Made by a program: the position numbers and the translations under genes | NCBI GenBank assembly: GCA_030535455.1 | Contig: JAUNJY010000030.1 | Location: forward strand, 1 to 52,532 | From: a bacterium | Lineage (GTDB): Bacteria; Bacillota; Clostridia; Lachnospirales; Lachnospiraceae | DNA length: 52,532 nucleotides | Reading direction: 5' to 3' | The notes under the pieces: model-generated | The model's database searches: none | Told to the model about the DNA's origin: nothing | What the model saw: only the letters and a program-made list of their open reading frames with translations | In this document: positions 52,139 to 52,532 of the stretch, piece after piece | How positions within the stretch are numbered: position 1 is the first letter of the stretch | Layout of the letters: every line of letters starts with the position of its first letter

Positions 52139-52532
52139 CTAAACTAATTCTACAGTTTCGCGGCAGATTGCTAATTCTTCGTTAGTTGGAATTAAGCAAA
52201 CTTTAACTTTGCTGTCATCAGTAGTGATAATTCTTTCTTCTCCACGGATATCGTTTTTAACGTCATCAATTTCGATACCAAGGTAACCAAGGTATGCACA
52301 AACGTTTTTACGAGTAACTTTATCGTTTTCTCCAAGACCTGCTGTGAAAGCGATAGCATCAACGCCGTTCATAGCTGCTACGTAAGAACCAATATATTTT
52401 GCTACTCTGTAAGTGTAAACTTCTAATGCAGCTTTAGCTAATTCATTACCAGCTGCAGCAGCTTCTTCAAGATCTCTGAAATCGCTTGAAAGTCCGCCGG
52501 ACATACCAAGTACACCAGATTCTTTGTTTAAT
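52139..52532 (-). CDS. ackA: Acetate kinase, C-terminal part (cut by window edge)
   Basis: 131 codons are visible before the right edge. LGMSGGLSSDFRDLE, FTAGLGEND and the end IPTNEELAICRETVELV are typical of the acetate kinase C-terminal domain. The enzyme makes ATP and acetate from acetyl phosphate, a main energy step in fermentation. Confidence 0.96.
   Translation of the reverse strand, partial: LNKESGVLGMSGGLSSDFRDLEEAAAAGNELAKAALEVYTYRVAKYIGSYVAAMNGVDAIAFTAGLGENDKVTRKNVCAYLGYLGIEIDDVKNDIRGEERIITTDDSKVKVCLIPTNEELAICRETVELV

Overview
This AT-rich window looks like the chromosome of an anaerobic, plant-polysaccharide-degrading member of the Lachnospiraceae (Clostridia), close in style to Lachnoclostridium (Clostridium) phytofermentans. 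That placement is an inference. It rests on the secreted GH5 cellulase, the GH2 beta-mannosidase, the GH13 lipoprotein, the ackA-yceD-rpmF order, the ruvA-ruvB-zapA-U32 peptidase-SEDS order, strong AGGAGG ribosome sites and frequent TTG/GTG starts. No rRNA, tRNA or CRISPR array is visible, and neither edge carries a complete gene.

Layout. 1-4.5 kb: a GH5 endoglucanase cut by the left edge, a two-domain PPK2 polyphosphate kinase and a Nudix hydrolase. 4.5-14.8 kb: a long minus-strand block, ruvA-ruvB-zapA-U32 peptidase-SEDS glycosyltransferase-papain-like protease-class B PBP, led by a promoter that carries a LexA-type box. 15-25 kb: two ECF sigma/anti-sigma pairs flanking beta-mannosidase, cardiolipin synthase, a CmpB-type membrane protein and a YprB-type nuclease. 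25-29.6 kb: a minus-strand set of MarR regulator, membrane protein, response regulator, histidine kinase and isoprenylcysteine-methyltransferase-like membrane protein. 29.8-31.4 kb: a secreted Big_2 (Ig-like) protein gene broken by an IS200/IS605-type element. Removing 829 bp restores the reading frame exactly. 31.5-35.8 kb: a choloylglycine-hydrolase family enzyme, two tandem tiny peptide genes missed by length cut-offs, murE and dapF. 36-40.6 kb: a GH13 lipoprotein, a class V aminotransferase with an ECF-transporter S component, and a DUF2225 protein. 40.8-45.1 kb: an FtsX-like ABC exporter and a TetR-methyltransferase pair. 45.4-52.5 kb: a PAP2 phosphatase with surface repeats, a two-component system, an alpha-hydroxy-acid oxidase, rpmF, yceD and the end of ackA.

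The most interesting material lies between genes. (1) A structured element occurs four times, always on the plus strand (about 3.83, 12.41, 14.90 and 37.80 kb). Its helices are kept by compensatory base changes, which suggests a repeated RNA family. (2) A tandem duplicated cassette at 32.79-33.16 kb encodes two 27-29 residue peptides sharing EANEYSSVGDEPI. Each copy has its own ribosome site and 3' hairpin, and one strong terminator ends the pair. (3) A plus-strand region of about 240 nt at 25.09-25.33 kb holds five hairpins and ends in an intrinsic terminator, with no protein gene in it. Several regulator binding sites can be read directly: LexA-like at ruvA, double palindromes at marR, a perfect inverted repeat at tetR and an ECF-type promoter at one sigma gene.
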